64,000 nt of DNA from Metallosphaera cuprina Ar-4 (lineage in GTDB: Archaea; Thermoproteota; Thermoprotei_A; Sulfolobales; Sulfolobaceae): NCBI RefSeq assembly GCF_000204925.1, contig NC_015435.1, positions 486,001 to 550,000 of the forward strand. Direction: 5' to 3'. The position numbers were made by a program, and so were the translations under genes. The notes under the pieces were generated by a model, which made no database searches, was not told the DNA's origin, and saw nothing but the letters and a program-made list of their open reading frames with translations. Of the stretch, positions 50,801 through 61,424 are shown in pieces (position 1 is the first letter of the stretch; each line of letters starts with the position of its first letter).

Positions 50801-51345
50801 GACGGAACACCCGTGAAGGTGTAACCTATTCTGAACGTGTATCCCTGGCCGTACATAACCCAGATCACCGCAACGTCTCCTGGCTGATATCCTGAGACGC
50901 CCAACGTTACGGGGGAGTTGAACGGAACGGAGTAAGCTTTCAGTTCTCCGTCATAGAGTAGCCTTCCGTTTAGGTCGTACACTTTGTTCAGAGTCAAGCT
51001 CTCTGCAGGTTTGCCGTTTTGCAAGTAGACCTGAAGGGATGAAGTTGATGGGGGAGTTACTAGGGATACTGAGGTTTCGTAACTTTGAGGAACAAAAAAT
51101 GCAATTATCGAGACGTTCCCTTCCTCAGCTGGATTGTAAACCTCAACGACCGTACTGCCCGACCCTTCGTTAGTAAGTAAGGGCCCAACGCTTAGCGTCG
51201 TCTCTGAGGCTATGTTGCTTGCAACCTGTGCCTGAGAAGTCAAGACTATTTGAGGATATAGAACGGAAACAGAGAAGGTAATTATAGCTATACCGATGGC
51301 GACGATTATAGCTATCATGATAATCTCTTGAACTACATTCTCCAT
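50797..51345 (-). CDS. Pilin-like membrane-anchored protein D
   Basis: 182 residues. An N-terminal hydrophobic helix (IIMIAIIVAIGIAIITFSVSV) follows an acidic rather than basic leader (MENVVQE), so standard class III processing is doubtful and it may stay anchored. The exposed part is a single beta-rich domain with VTLGVSGYQPGDVAVIWVMYG near the end. First gene of the minus-strand set, divergent from protein E across 137 bases (51346-51482). Confidence 0.75.
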   Translation of the reverse strand: MENVVQEIIMIAIIVAIGIAIITFSVSVLYPQIVLTSQAQVASNIASETTLSVGPLLTNEGSGSTVVEVYNPAEEGNVSIIAFFVPQSYETSVSLVTPPSTSSLQVYLQNGKPAESLTLNKVYDLNGRLLYDGELKAYSVPFNSPVTLGVSGYQPGDVAVIWVMYGQGYTFRIGYTFTGVPS

Positions 51346-51482
51346 ATTAGATTCCTTAAACTTATAATCGGCTTTCGTCTATATAAAAATTAGCTAAAGG
51401 TCCAAAAAACTTGCAAATCAGCGATGTAGTTCAGGACGATCGTTTCATTAACCCTTTTATGTATAGAAAATAAGATATATTC

Positions 51483-52832
51483 ATGCCGTCCGTTGTTACC
51501 TCTTTGATCATCGTAGCGGTTACTCTTCTCTTAGCTATAGCGATATTTGCCCTCTTCTCATCATACTTCTCGATTCAAGGCATATCTTTGAGTCAGACCC
51601 AAATCTTGGTGTCTCAGGCTAAGCAGACCCAATTGACCGTCTCCCCAATCTCATATCAGGGGATCGGACCCGACTTTTCTTACTTTAACGTATCTTTCCT
51701 TGTTTGGTACTCCACCCCAGTGAAGAACGTTTCAATAGTTACCTTTGTGGCTAATCCCTTGCCTGGCCTAGGTCCCTATTTGTACACCCCTCTGGGAGGG
51801 CAAAACTCAACCGTGTTAGAGAACGTTAGCGGAAAATACGTCCAGTTAACTAGCTTTAAGTTGGACGGCGTAGTTAGCGTCCCTCAAGGACAACAACTGA
51901 ATTTGAACGCGCAGGTTTACTCGTCTAAACCAGAAGGTACTTTCTTAATTAACGCGAAGGTGAAACCGGGTCAGATCGTGGTAGTTTGGTTGTTAACCTA
52001 CGAGTTTGGGAAGTGGTATAGGGTTTATTACACTTACGTTAATCCATCTAACGGTGGGCTAGGCTTATACGTGGTCACTCATACTCCACCTTTTGATCTA
52101 AATAGTACAACGACCTCATACAAACCTCCGCATCTTTTCTCGAGCAATCAAGGTGTTCAAATTGGCCTCTGGTTTGAACCTCTTATGAATTCAACCCAGA
52201 ACTCCTCAATAGTTTACTTCACGTTCAATAGCACGAACAATAAATACCACTACATCTGTGTGTACCAAAGCGGTCTGACTCTTTATTTGAAGAGCAATCT
52301 AGGTGGGTCCACCAATATTGAATCATTAGGTACTGTTTCTCAATTTAATTTCTATTTTATTAATATTTCGTATGGAAACCAGGTAAACAACGGAGTTACA
52401 TTGTATAATAGTATGAAAGATGAAATAAAACAAATACCTCTTGAAAGTCAAGGAACGACAAACAGTTACATAGGTTCAATTACGTTCGGATCTAAGAGCT
52501 CAACGGATGAGATAACTCAAGCCTTTTTGGTAACTCAAAAGGATAACGGTCAAAAAAGCCAGAAGGATAGCGGGGCCGCTTTTTACAACGTTTCATCCAC
52601 GGTACTACAACACAATGCGTTCTACAATAATACAGTTAATTTATATAATATAATTAAAAACAACAATGATAAAACTCTAAATGGAATAGTTTACTGGTTC
52701 TTCGTGTATCCTTCCTCTTCTCCTCCTCTGCAAACTTACGCTTTGCTTTGGTATTATCCAAACGGTGCTGAAACGTTATCTACGTTATACATACCTCCTG
52801 AGTCAGGCTCTAACACTTGGATAATAGGTTAA
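51483..52832 (+). CDS. Pilin-like surface protein E with a LamG-like domain
   Basis: 449 residues. N-terminal helix (VVTSLIIVAVTLLLAIAIFAL) without basic leader residues. Residues 30-190 resemble protein D in layout, including KPGQIVVVWLLTYEFGKWYRVYYTY against GDVAVIWVMYG. Residues 220-430 read like a concanavalin/LamG sandwich (VQIGLWFEPL, IVYFTFNSTNN, GSITFGSKSS), a common glycan-binding fold. Rich in NxS/T sequons. The distal part (about 52330-52700) is more AT-rich than the start. Confidence 0.7.
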   Translation: MPSVVTSLIIVAVTLLLAIAIFALFSSYFSIQGISLSQTQILVSQAKQTQLTVSPISYQGIGPDFSYFNVSFLVWYSTPVKNVSIVTFVANPLPGLGPYLYTPLGGQNSTVLENVSGKYVQLTSFKLDGVVSVPQGQQLNLNAQVYSSKPEGTFLINAKVKPGQIVVVWLLTYEFGKWYRVYYTYVNPSNGGLGLYVVTHTPPFDLNSTTTSYKPPHLFSSNQGVQIGLWFEPLMNSTQNSSIVYFTFNSTNNKYHYICVYQSGLTLYLKSNLGGSTNIESLGTVSQFNFYFINISYGNQVNNGVTLYNSMKDEIKQIPLESQGTTNSYIGSITFGSKSSTDEITQAFLVTQKDNGQKSQKDSGAAFYNVSSTVLQHNAFYNNTVNLYNIIKNNNDKTLNGIVYWFFVYPSSSPPLQTYALLWYYPNGAETLSTLYIPPESGSNTWIIG

Positions 52833-52908
52833 CGCGTAGAAAAATCGCGTTCTAGAGGTATAAGGTTAAAGCGTAAATCTTTTTTGATACGCCCGACTTT
52901 AAAGATAG

Positions 52909-52996
<88 letters not shown>

Positions 52997-53001
52997 CTCC
53001 C

Positions 53002-53622
53002 TCAACCTATGAAATCCCTTATGTTGATTACCTGGCTTCTATCAACTAGGAGAGTACAAACGTCATACACCTTTTTCGATCGAGTTAGTACGACGAAGTC
53101 GCTCGTTACTGAAACCCCTCGCATCTCTATGATCTCTTTATCAGCCTTGCTCGCCACTTTGGCATTTATTCCCATTTTTCTCAACTTGGCTGCGATTTCT
53201 CCGCTTCCGCTCACCTGAGAGTCTAGTACGATCAGGAACTCCAGACCTAAGGATAGGAGGAGTTCGGCTACAGTGATCAGAGCGTGAACGATCCTAGAGT
53301 CCTGTTTCTTCTTTCCAGACGCTAAGTCCCTCAAGAACAGGTCATCGCACAAGAAGACCTGATCTCCGTCCCAAACGCTAAGTAGGGTTAACCCTACGTT
53401 AAACCCGTCAATTATAAGCGTTCCATCCAGCCCTATCTTCTCTCTAACTTCTCTAGCTTGGCTCTCCGAATGGACGCATCTATATAGGAGGAGTCTCTCC
53501 TCCCTGCTCAGCTCATATCTCCCAGATATGAGATCTAAAGAGGGTTTTGAGTTATATCCCCTGTCCATAAGGTATCTGTAATCAAGAATAGCCCGACTTA
53601 ATTGCTCTCTCCACGATATCAA
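53002..53622 (-). CDS. DUF434-family protein
   Basis: 206 residues. The N-terminus [19 protein letters not shown] and [16 protein letters not shown] is the DUF434 signature, followed by a nuclease-like alpha/beta part ([45 protein letters not shown]), whose Asp residues recall PIN/NYN domains. Function is not known to me. The first 41 bases overlap the end of alaS, so the two are probably cotranscribed. Confidence 0.8.
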   Translation of the reverse strand: MISWREQLSRAILDYRYLMDRGYNSKPSLDLISGRYELSREERLLLYRCVHSESQAREVREKIGLDGTLIIDGFNVGLTLLSVWDGDQVFLCDDLFLRDLASGKKKQDSRIVHALITVAELLLSLGLEFLIVLDSQVSGSGEIAAKLRKMGINAKVASKADKEIIEMRGVSVTSDFVVLTRSKKVYDVCTLLVDRSQVINIRDFIG

Positions 53623-56293
53623 TTATCTCCTCCTTTTTACCTTCCATCATCAGTGAAGCGAAGGTCCCCTTTCCCCCTCCCTTAGCTCCAGCTTTAACCA
53701 GGTTGTTAACTATGAAGGAAACGTTCAAGTCTCTGCTAGTTCCTATATCAACTTTGAGCTTACCATTAGTTTGGCTAACGTGAATAGCCACTACCTTTTC
53801 CTTAGATGTCAATCTCCTTATCGCTTCTTTCTCCAGTTCCGTATCAACCATGGTGGGCAATAAGGCTAGAGTTATCTCATTTATTCTCCTGAGCTCAACT
53901 ACTCTCTCCACTCCCTCTAGGAACTGTCTCCTATAAGAGGCTACTAACTCCTTCATCTCCTCGTTCTCTTCTATCAACTTGTTTAACCTGAACTCTAGTT
54001 GGGACGGTGAAGTTTCTAACTTAGAGGCCAGCGACGATATCTTATCCTCGAGTTGCCTAGCGTAAAGAGACACTACGTCACCAGCTACGTACTCTAACCT
54101 GATTATTCCATCCTGTATCTTCTCCACGTTTATTATCTTGACCCCTCCTATATCAGCGGTGTTAGAGACGTGGGTCCCTCCGCAGCTCTCTACGTCCCAG
54201 TCCTTGATGTCTAAAAGCCTTAGGGTCGGCTTGTTAGGAACTCCTCCTTCGTATATGGACACGCCGAACTTCAACTCCGCCTCAGTTCGGTTTATTTCGA
54301 ATGGGGTTACTGGTCTTCTATCATCGATCACCTGATTGGCCATATGCTCCAACTTAATGATATCTTCCTCGCTTAGGTTTTTATGATGGGTTATGTCGAG
54401 TCTAGCCTTTTCCGGGGTCTTCTCAGCCCCAGCCTGCCATACGTGATCCCCTAGCAGCTTCTTGGCCGCAGCTAGAATCACGTGAGTCGCCGTGTGATGT
54501 CTCATCATTCTAAATCTCCTCACCCAGTCTATCTCCCCTTGGACCGTCTCATTGCCTTTAAGGTCAACTTCTCTCTCCATAACGTGTACTACAACCTCGT
54601 TCACTTTCTGAGTGTCCACGACCTTTATCCTCTCGTTCCCGATCGTGATCCATCCCTGATCTCCTAGCTGGCCTCCGCCCTCAGGGTAGAACACAGTCCT
54701 GTTTAGAACGAGGTACTTCCCTATGGACTTGATTACCTTCCCTTCGAACTTCCTGGCGTATTGATCTTGATAATAAACCTTCTCTGTGGGTTCCAAGTCC
54801 TTCACCTGGTTTACAACCTCTAAAGGTAACTTAGTCGTTTCCCACTCCTTCTTAACTGGTGCGCTCTGATGTCTCTTGGCCACAATAGAGTAGAAATTGT
54901 GAGGGATTTCTACTTTCAAGCCTTTGGACCTCAATTCATCAGCTATTAAATCGGGTGGAATTCCATGAGAGTCGTAAAGCCTTATCAAGTCCTCCACTCC
55001 TACATCCTTTCTTTGAGCGAAGGAGTTCGCCACAGCGGTCATCTTAGTTAACACTTCCCTGAACTTCTCCTGCTCCAAATTGACCGCGTCAATTATGTAA
55101 TCCCTGTTCCTATACAATTGGGTGAAGTCCTTTCCCCAGAACTCTATTTGCATCTCTACTAACTCCGATAACCTAACATCAATCCCTAGAAGCTTTAATG
55201 TTCTTAGCGCTCTCCTGATCAGTAGCCTTCCTAGGTAACCCTCACCTCCACTTGATGGAACTAGACCGTCTCCCAACATTAAGGAGATGGTCTTGGTGTG
55301 ATCTAAAACTTGGAAAACTCTAGCAGCCCTCGTGAGCTCATCACTAACTTCCTTGACTGGTAGACCCAGAGTTTGGGCGACTTGTCTCCTATGTTCTTCT
55401 ACGGTGCTCGGCAGATCTGGATCTATTCTGCCAGCGTATCTGGAGGCTACCTTGAGGATTCCGTTGTCCAGCCTGGGCATATTAAGCTTCCCCACGAACT
55501 TATCTACGAGCTCTCCATAGATCGCATGGAAAGACGTGGGAGTCTTTTGGGTGAACCAAGCCAACCTTTCAATTCCATATCCTGTATCAACTATCTTCAA
55601 CTTTAAGGGAACGTATTGATCCCCTTTGATCTCGTATTGCATGAAAACTAGTGTAGCGAGCTCAAGTCCCCCCACCGTAACCTCAAAGGAAGGTCCAGCG
55701 TTTCCTCCTCCTTCCCACCAAGACTCCTTAAAGTTGAGGAGCTCCTCAGGGATCTTCATCTCCTCGGTAAAGAACTCCTTAGCGTAAGCTACCGTCTCAT
55801 CCTTCCAGTAGATAAACTTATCTGGGTAATTGAAAGCATGATGTCCTCCCATCTCGAAGGTGGTCAAATGTCTCCCGAATGTGATCCCAACGTTGTCCAC
55901 GTCATCCATTCTTATACAAGGTTGGGATATCACAAGAGGGTTAGCAGGGGGCGGTGAGACTCCACTGGTTATGTAAGGCTGGAAGTCGACAATGCTAGCT
56001 ATAGTTAAGTAAAGGTCCTCTCTCCATCTAGCTAAGACCGGCTTGGGCTGGATCACCTCATGACCGTTTCTCCTAAAGAAATCAAGGAATTTCCTCCTAG
56101 CCTCACTCATGCTCAAGTTGAGTGAGCCCTCCTTCATGTCTAAGAAAGTGTAATCAGAGCAAGGGATGTCTGCGCAGTCCTCACGCGTCTTGTCTTTACT
56201 CCAGAAAGGGGTTCTACAGACCTTACACTCTCTTCTGAGATAGTCGCGATCTAAAAAGAACTTCAACCTGTACTCTTCAGAGTTTCCCTTCAT
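53582..56293 (-). CDS. alaS: Alanyl-tRNA synthetase (archaeal type)
   Basis: 903 residues. The archaeal N-terminal extension holds a Cys cluster ([20 protein letters not shown]). The class II catalytic core has [17 protein letters not shown] and [16 protein letters not shown]. The editing domain carries [17 protein letters not shown] and the [14 protein letters not shown] zinc residues, and the C-terminal oligomer/C-Ala domain ends [16 protein letters not shown]. It charges tRNA-Ala and clears misacylated products. It follows the L12 gene on the minus strand. Confidence 0.97.
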   Translation of the reverse strand: MKGNSEEYRLKFFLDRDYLRRECKVCRTPFWSKDKTREDCADIPCSDYTFLDMKEGSLNLSMSEARRKFLDFFRRNGHEVIQPKPVLARWREDLYLTIASIVDFQPYITSGVSPPPANPLVISQPCIRMDDVDNVGITFGRHLTTFEMGGHHAFNYPDKFIYWKDETVAYAKEFFTEEMKIPEELLNFKESWWEGGGNAGPSFEVTVGGLELATLVFMQYEIKGDQYVPLKLKIVDTGYGIERLAWFTQKTPTSFHAIYGELVDKFVGKLNMPRLDNGILKVASRYAGRIDPDLPSTVEEHRRQVAQTLGLPVKEVSDELTRAARVFQVLDHTKTISLMLGDGLVPSSGGEGYLGRLLIRRALRTLKLLGIDVRLSELVEMQIEFWGKDFTQLYRNRDYIIDAVNLEQEKFREVLTKMTAVANSFAQRKDVGVEDLIRLYDSHGIPPDLIADELRSKGLKVEIPHNFYSIVAKRHQSAPVKKEWETTKLPLEVVNQVKDLEPTEKVYYQDQYARKFEGKVIKSIGKYLVLNRTVFYPEGGGQLGDQGWITIGNERIKVVDTQKVNEVVVHVMEREVDLKGNETVQGEIDWVRRFRMMRHHTATHVILAAAKKLLGDHVWQAGAEKTPEKARLDITHHKNLSEEDIIKLEHMANQVIDDRRPVTPFEINRTEAELKFGVSIYEGGVPNKPTLRLLDIKDWDVESCGGTHVSNTADIGGVKIINVEKIQDGIIRLEYVAGDVVSLYARQLEDKISSLASKLETSPSQLEFRLNKLIEENEEMKELVASYRRQFLEGVERVVELRRINEITLALLPTMVDTELEKEAIRRLTSKEKVVAIHVSQTNGKLKVDIGTSRDLNVSFIVNNLVKAGAKGGGKGTFASLMMEGKKEEIIDIVERAIKSGYS

Positions 56294-56329
56294 GGTTATA
56301 AAAATCGAGGAGAGGATTAAAACGTCTTC

Positions 56330-56453
56330 TAAAAAACTAATTTATCCAAACAGAGAGGACAGCCCACCAGCTATCTCTTCGTCGCTGGGTCCTTTCTTCT
56401 CTTCCTCTTCCTTCTTCTCTTCCTTCTTCTCCTGCGCAGCTGGGGCCGCGGCC
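56330..56453. repeat. 124-base perfect direct repeat, copy 1 (L12 3' end)
   Basis: Identical, base for base, to 56682-56805. It spans the shared acidic C-terminal tail of L12, its stop codon and 12 bases beyond. Divergence begins abruptly on both sides. Confidence 0.95.
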
Positions 56454-56650
56454 GGAGCAGCTACTACGGGCATAGCAGTTGCGTTCTTTAACACTTCGTC
56501 TATGTTCACTTCCTTTAGAGCGGCCACTACAGCCTTGACCCTAACTTCATCAACCTCTACTCCAGCGGCCGAAAGTACTCCTTTTACCGCGTCCTCTGTT
56601 ATTTCCTTCTTTGCGGAGTGCAAAAGCAAACTGGCATATATGTATTCCAT
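56342..56650 (-). CDS. rpl12: Ribosomal protein L12 (P1, stalk)
   Basis: 102 residues. The flexible stalk protein that recruits translation GTPases. An N-terminal dimerisation domain ([20 protein letters not shown]), an Ala-rich hinge ([10 protein letters not shown]) and an acidic Lys/Glu tail ending GGLSSLFG, identical to the tail of uL10. GGTGAT lies 5 bases before ATG 56650. Last ribosomal gene of the uL11-uL1-uL10-L12 run. Confidence 0.97.
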   Translation of the reverse strand: MEYIYASLLLHSAKKEITEDAVKGVLSAAGVEVDEVRVKAVVAALKEVNIDEVLKNATAMPVVAAPAAAPAAQEKKEEKKEEEEKKGPSDEEIAGGLSSLFG

Positions 56651-56681
56651 TTTTAATCACCTATGATGTGGAGAACGACTT

Positions 56682-56805
56682 TAAAAAACTAATTTATCCA
56701 AACAGAGAGGACAGCCCACCAGCTATCTCTTCGTCGCTGGGTCCTTTCTTCTCTTCCTCTTCCTTCTTCTCTTCCTTCTTCTCCTGCGCAGCTGGGGCCG
56801 CGGCC
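56682..56805. repeat. 124-base perfect direct repeat, copy 2 (uL10 3' end)
   Basis: Second copy of the repeat at 56330-56453, here covering the uL10 tail, stop codon and 12 bases of the gap to L12. Offset is 352 bases. Confidence 0.95.
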
Positions 56806-57695
56806 TTAGGTACTTGTATCCCTAGGTCAACCTTTCCGCTTATAGATGAGGCTAGAGCGTAAGCTTTAGTCACAGCTCTACTTAATACCGCATCGGCTGT
56901 CTCTGGAGTTAAGAACCCAGCTTCTCCAGCTAGAGCAGTTGCCCTCATGAAGGCCTTACCTAACGTTAGTTTCAGCACCTCTGGAACCGGATAGGCTATC
57001 TCAACCCCAAGAGCTAGAGAGTTTCTAGACGCCTCACTTATCATTGCCACATAGTTGTCTAAGTTTATCTCTAGCTCGCTTACAGGGATTATAAGCTGAT
57101 CGTGATATGCCGCCTTTAGCTTTAGCTTAACGTAAACTGGCATTATTCCCAGTTTCTGAATTATGGGTACGGCCTCAGCAGGTATAGGATCACCTGGCTT
57201 CGCTATTACAGTATCCTTAATCACATGAACCTTACCGTCCTGAACCTTAGTCTGAACCTTAAGTTTACCGAAAGTGCTCAATATTGGACCTGCGGTCATC
57301 CCAGTGTCCCCTGCTGGTATCACCACCTCTTCGTCAGCCTTATCACCGGGCATAGGGTAGCGTTTCAGCTTGAACTTTGAGAGGAAGATAGATATGGCGA
57401 AAGGATTCTCGTTGGAGAAAATGAAGGCGTTACTCCCGGTTATGTAGCTCTCGAGTTTTTGAGTATCCAAGCCAGCTCTCTTAGCAGCTATTAAGAACAA
57501 CGTGTTCTTTGTAACCTTAATCTCAGCTTTCCCCCTCAACTTCTTCCTGATCTCGTGTAACTTATCTGCCGGGAAACCCTCTATGTTAACTATTATTAAC
57601 GTTTTAGAGTTCCTTAGTTTCTCCTCTATCTCCGAGACCTCATCAACTTTCCACTTTGGAAGTTCCCTTTCTTGAGCTAAACTCATGATCATCAC
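56694..57695 (-). CDS. rpl10: Ribosomal protein uL10 (P0)
   Basis: 333 residues; ATG 57695 or the more likely Met4 (57686). Binds 23S rRNA and anchors the L12 dimers. [20 protein letters not shown] (near residue 43) is the rRNA-binding part, followed by the archaeal insertion domain ([20 protein letters not shown]), helical spine sites for L12 and the shared acidic tail. It overlaps the uL1 stop by 4 bases. Confidence 0.97.
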   Translation of the reverse strand: MMIMSLAQERELPKWKVDEVSEIEEKLRNSKTLIIVNIEGFPADKLHEIRKKLRGKAEIKVTKNTLFLIAAKRAGLDTQKLESYITGSNAFIFSNENPFAISIFLSKFKLKRYPMPGDKADEEVVIPAGDTGMTAGPILSTFGKLKVQTKVQDGKVHVIKDTVIAKPGDPIPAEAVPIIQKLGIMPVYVKLKLKAAYHDQLIIPVSELEINLDNYVAMISEASRNSLALGVEIAYPVPEVLKLTLGKAFMRATALAGEAGFLTPETADAVLSRAVTKAYALASSISGKVDLGIQVPKAAAPAAQEKKEEKKEEEEKKGPSDEEIAGGLSSLFG

Positions 57696-58348
57696 TTCAG
57701 GTTAATCTGAACTGGTTTACTCATTGTGGTTTTGATATATATAGCTTTGACGTAAGAAGGCCCCTTAATCTTTCCTTCTATCGCGTTAAGAACTGTGAAA
57801 ACGTTCTCAACCAGGTCATTCACTCCCTGATCTTCCGTTCCTACGAACGTCTGAGTGTGGGGTTGGTCCTTTGTCTTGACTAGTGTAGATCTCTTATACC
57901 TCATAATGTACTCGCTAATGTCAGACGAGGAAGGTAATGGAGTAGGGAACTTACCTCTGGGACCTAGAGAAGGACCGAGTATCCTACCAGCCAACGACAT
58001 GGAGTCTTGAGAGATGAGGAACCACTGGTTTTTGCTAGCCAGTTTCTTTACTGCCCTCTTTGCGCCTTGAAGCTTCTGAAGTTCTTCCTTGGAAAGGATA
58101 ACGTTCGGCTCAGCCCTCTTTGCAGATTCTATCTGTTCAAGCGAAGGTACTACTAGAACGTTTCTAGGTTTAGAGGGTGGTCTAGGTAATACTACTGCCT
58201 CCCTGAGCTTTATGTCTCCCCTCTTCATGTCGACGTCCTTGAAAGCTATTATAAGCTCAACACTCTGCGTGAACTCCCTTTTTGGGTTGTTCTCTTTCTC
58301 TAGGACCTTTTTTACGGCCTCTTCAATTCTCTCTTTAGAAACTATCAT
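57692..58348 (-). CDS. rpl1: Ribosomal protein uL1
   Basis: 218 residues. L1 stalk protein; the two-domain layout is clear, with [20 protein letters not shown]-like [17 protein letters not shown] and [17 protein letters not shown]. In archaea L1 can also repress its own operon by binding mRNA; I did not find a defined binding site. It lies between uL11 and uL10. Confidence 0.97.
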   Translation of the reverse strand: MIVSKERIEEAVKKVLEKENNPKREFTQSVELIIAFKDVDMKRGDIKLREAVVLPRPPSKPRNVLVVPSLEQIESAKRAEPNVILSKEELQKLQGAKRAVKKLASKNQWFLISQDSMSLAGRILGPSLGPRGKFPTPLPSSSDISEYIMRYKRSTLVKTKDQPHTQTFVGTEDQGVNDLVENVFTVLNAIEGKIKGPSYVKAIYIKTTMSKPVQINLK

Positions 58349-58357
58349 TTTATCACC

Positions 58358-58870
58358 CTAAGAGTTCCACTTCCCCTCAGCTTCTCTAAGCTTTTCGTCA
58401 TATTTACCTTCTTCTATCTCTTTTACAAGGACCTTCGGATCCTTGTTTTCAACAGTTAGTCCGATGCTCTTCGCAGTTCCCAGTATGCTTTTGACAGCTC
58501 CCTTGAGTTGAAGGGCGGTTATTGAAGGTTTCTTAGATATGGCTATCTCGATTACGTCTTCAATTGAGATGTTTCCGACTTTTTTGTGTTCTGGATCCCC
58601 AGAAGGCTCGTTGGCTCCAGCCTTCTTGAGGAGGAGAGAAGTAGTGGTCGGAACTCCCACCGACAGCTCGTACTTTTTGGTATCAGTATCAACATCCAAC
58701 GTCACTGGTACAGTCATACCTTTGAACTGAGACGTAGCTTCGTTTATCTTCTTAACGACTTCCCCAACGTTTAACCCAAGTTGGGACAGGGTTGGAGCGA
58801 GGGGTGGACCCGGTTTTACGTTCCCTCCCTCTACCACTACTTTTATTGACTTTTTCGCCATTAAGCTCAC
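58358..58870 (-). CDS. rpl11: Ribosomal protein uL11
   Basis: 170 residues. Binds the GTPase-centre r[23 protein letters not shown] near the start and the C-terminal rRNA-binding part ([33 protein letters not shown]) are typical. It starts one base after the Spt5 stop. Confidence 0.97.
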   Translation of the reverse strand: MSLMAKKSIKVVVEGGNVKPGPPLAPTLSQLGLNVGEVVKKINEATSQFKGMTVPVTLDVDTDTKKYELSVGVPTTTSLLLKKAGANEPSGDPEHKKVGNISIEDVIEIAISKKPSITALQLKGAVKSILGTAKSIGLTVENKDPKVLVKEIEEGKYDEKLREAEGKWNS

Positions 58871-58871
58871 C

Positions 58872-59333
58872 TTAACTCTTTTTTACAGTTCTGACTTGAT
58901 CCACAGGTATTGTTACCTGTAAGGGAAAGGCTGATTCCAGTATATTTAAAACTACTTCTCCGCGTTCTGCGTTATATCCCATTACTTGAGCCTGCATCCC
59001 TCTGAACGGACCAGAAACGACCTCCACCATGTCTCCCGTTTTGATCGCCGGACCTGTAGGCTTCTTAGATACCATGTTCATGATGTCAGTCTTAGGAACT
59101 AGACCTGGAGCTATACCTCTAACGTGCCTTATGCCGGATATTATTAACTTTACGACGTGAGGACCGGAGCTCTCAACTATCAAGTATCCCTTAAGGGCAG
59201 GTGGGACTATTATAGAAAAGACTTCATTGATTCCATTAGTCTTTATCCTCTCCTCTAACATGATCGCTACGCTCATCTCTTGTCCTCCAGTCACCTTAAT
59301 CGCATAAAAGTTCCTTACTTTTGAGGCTTCCAA
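58872..59333 (-). CDS. spt5: Transcription elongation factor Spt5 (NusG homologue)
   Basis: 153 residues from TTG 59333. An NGN domain ([21 protein letters not shown]), then a KOW domain ([24 protein letters not shown]). Clamps RNA polymerase with Spt4 and couples it to the ribosome. It follows secE closely, the standard secE-nusG pairing. Confidence 0.95.
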   Translation of the reverse strand: MEASKVRNFYAIKVTGGQEMSVAIMLEERIKTNGINEVFSIIVPPALKGYLIVESSGPHVVKLIISGIRHVRGIAPGLVPKTDIMNMVSKKPTGPAIKTGDMVEVVSGPFRGMQAQVMGYNAERGEVVLNILESAFPLQVTIPVDQVRTVKKS

Positions 59334-59345
59334 CTTACCATCCCT

Positions 59346-59525
59346 CTAACCAAGCAGTATGGAAAAGGCTAACTGTACTAGGAAAGCTAGCAACCCGACG
59401 AAAAGGAGAACGATAAGCGTCACTCTCAAGTTTAGGTAGAACATGCTTCTGTCAGGTTTCTTTGACACACTGATGATCCTCTTCCAGTCCTCCCTCAGCT
59501 TCCTTAACCTATCAGCTAAACCCAT
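59346..59525 (-). CDS. secE: Preprotein translocase subunit SecE (Sec61 gamma)
   Basis: 59 residues, ATG 59525 to TAG 59346-59348. MGLADRLRKLREDWKRIISV gives the amphipathic helix, KKPDR the conserved hinge, and FYLNLRVTLIVLLFVGLLAF the single membrane helix. It clamps SecY in the translocon. Placed between ftsY and spt5, as expected. Confidence 0.92.
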   Translation of the reverse strand: MGLADRLRKLREDWKRIISVSKKPDRSMFYLNLRVTLIVLLFVGLLAFLVQLAFSILLG

Positions 59526-59569
59526 ACTCTCATAATCATTTGCATAAAATATTAATTTAACTAATGACG

Positions 59570-60706
59570 TTAGCTGAGGAGGCGTTCTGTAAACCAGTCT
59601 GGGTTAAACTTAACCAAAGAGTCGTAATCTTGACCCATTCCAAGGTACATCACCGGTTTACCCAGTTCGTAGGCTAAGGAGAGAGCTATTCCACCTTTCG
59701 CGTCAGCGTCAACTTTAGTTAATATTACGAAGTCGTATCCCACCGCCTTCTCAAAATACTCGGCCTGTTTCAACGCATCGTTCCCTGCTAACGAATCTAA
59801 TACAAGGACCTTCAAGTTAGGTTTTGCAATCCTCACCAATCTTCTCAACTCTTCCACCAGGTCTTTGTCCGTATGCATCCTCCCTGCAGTGTCTATTAAA
59901 ACCGCATCAATACCTCTGCTCTTTGCGGATTGGATAGCGTCGAAAGCCACCGATGCTGGATCTCCTCCGTATTTCCCTTTGACTAACGGTACCTCAAGCT
60001 TTGACGCATGTACGGCTAACTGCTCCTGAGCGGCAGCTCTGAACGTATCTGACGCCGCTATTATAACGGAGAGACCGCTCTTTTTTAGCAACATAGCAAA
60101 CTTAGCAATAGTTGTGGTCTTTCCTACTCCATTAACCCCAAAGAACATCACAACGAAAGGCTTCTTAGACGTTTTAATGGTTTCCACGACGTCCTTTTCT
60201 ATGTAATTTTTTTTCAGTATATCCTTTAATGATTTTTTTAAAGATTCATGTATTAATTGTTCCAGGTTCTCCTTTCTCGAAACTTTCTTTCCAACAAGGT
60301 TTCTCTTCAAATCCTCTAGTATCTTTTCTGTGACTTCAAGTGAGACGTCATCTTCTAAAAGCTCAAATCTGAGCTCATCGATCAGATCTGAGACGTCCTC
60401 CTCTTTTATCTCCTTGTATCGTATGAAACCAAAGAGGTCAAATTTTCTATCCTCTCGCCTCTGGACGTTCTCACTGTTCTGCACAGCTTGATCTGCAATC
60501 CGTTGTTCAGGTTTCAGTTCCGTCGTCTCTCTCTTAGGGGTCTGATCCTGTTCTGGAACCTGAGTGTCACTGGTAACTACAGGTTCTTGAGGAGGACCGG
60601 AGGGCCTCTCCGTCTCCTTTATCTCCTCTTTCTTCTCTTCAAGTTTATTTGAAATCTTTTCCGTAAAGGAAGAAAAAGCCTTCTTCAGCCTGTCGAAACA
60701 GTTCAC
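59570..60706 (-). CDS. ftsY: Signal recognition particle receptor FtsY
   Basis: 378 residues. An acidic, disordered N-terminal A region (about 1-95, Lys/Glu/Gln-rich), then the NG domain: P loop GVNGVGKTTTIAKFA (near residue 196), ASDTFRAAAQEQL, DTAGRMHTDKDL, LTKVDADAKGG. Docks SRP-ribosome complexes at the membrane. ATG 60706 overlaps the prefoldin stop by 4 bases. Confidence 0.96.
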   Translation of the reverse strand: MNCFDRLKKAFSSFTEKISNKLEEKKEEIKETERPSGPPQEPVVTSDTQVPEQDQTPKRETTELKPEQRIADQAVQNSENVQRREDRKFDLFGFIRYKEIKEEDVSDLIDELRFELLEDDVSLEVTEKILEDLKRNLVGKKVSRKENLEQLIHESLKKSLKDILKKNYIEKDVVETIKTSKKPFVVMFFGVNGVGKTTTIAKFAMLLKKSGLSVIIAASDTFRAAAQEQLAVHASKLEVPLVKGKYGGDPASVAFDAIQSAKSRGIDAVLIDTAGRMHTDKDLVEELRRLVRIAKPNLKVLVLDSLAGNDALKQAEYFEKAVGYDFVILTKVDADAKGGIALSLAYELGKPVMYLGMGQDYDSLVKFNPDWFTERLLS

Positions 60707-61158
60707 TCACCTGAACGTTGAGACTGTTGAGCTCTGTTTAAGAACTCAGCTATCTGTGTGTACTCCTCTAAGGCCTTATTTAACCTCTGCGTTATATCCT
60801 GTAAGCTTTTATTTAACTCGTCCTCCTTTTCATCAAGTATCTTAGAGGCTTGGTCCGGCTCTATTTCAGCGTAGTAACCTAATCCAAGGTTAACAAGTAC
60901 TTTGGAAATGGGTATTTCGTTTACCTTCAGCAGTACGTACCCTCTCCTATCTGCAGAGAGCATTAGATCTTTCCCTTGAGTCTTGAGCAAATTTATCGCG
61001 TCTTTAGAACTCTTTACAGAGTTGAGCGACTCATAAACCTCATCCCTTAACTTCTGCAGCGCATCTATGCTCTTCCTTAACGCATCTGCTTGGGCAAGTA
61101 AATCCTCTAGGCTCACCACAACTCTTCCAGGGCTTGTTGAGTCAGACATCATTATCAC
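60703..61158 (-). CDS. pfdA: Prefoldin alpha subunit
   Basis: 151 residues. Two long coiled coils (about residues 10-55 and 100-145) with a beta-hairpin centre ([20 protein letters not shown]). Forms the jellyfish hexamer with prefoldin beta and hands unfolded proteins to the thermosome. ATG overlaps the eL20 gene by 4 bases. Confidence 0.93.
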   Translation of the reverse strand: MIMMSDSTSPGRVVVSLEDLLAQADALRKSIDALQKLRDEVYESLNSVKSSKDAINLLKTQGKDLMLSADRRGYVLLKVNEIPISKVLVNLGLGYYAEIEPDQASKILDEKEDELNKSLQDITQRLNKALEEYTQIAEFLNRAQQSQRSGE

Positions 61159-61424
61159 AATATTATCTTATCTAATTTAGACAGTTCTTTTATTCTTTTT
61201 TCTTTTGAAGTTGAAGGATCAATTTCCTTAATTTCTACAATGTTTATATTCTTCCTTCTTATCTTATTTTTACTTCCCAAATCCATGTAGACCTTTTCTT
61301 TAGCCTGGTTTTCATTAAGTGCCCTAACGTATTTTACAAACTTTTGCCTTATAGGAAATTCGCTCTCGTTGAAGAGAGCAGACCCAACTACCATGAAAGT
61401 TTTAACTTCTGTCATCTCACTCAC
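61155..61424 (-). CDS. rplX: Ribosomal protein eL20 (LX, L18a)
   Basis: 89 residues; Met4 is another possible start. [24 protein letters not shown] and the central [20 protein letters not shown] are typical of the archaeal LX family, which sits on the large subunit. Lies between aIF6 and prefoldin alpha, overlapping aIF6 by 8 bases. Confidence 0.93.
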   Translation of the reverse strand: MSEMTEVKTFMVVGSALFNESEFPIRQKFVKYVRALNENQAKEKVYMDLGSKNKIRRKNINIVEIKEIDPSTSKEKRIKELSKLDKIIL

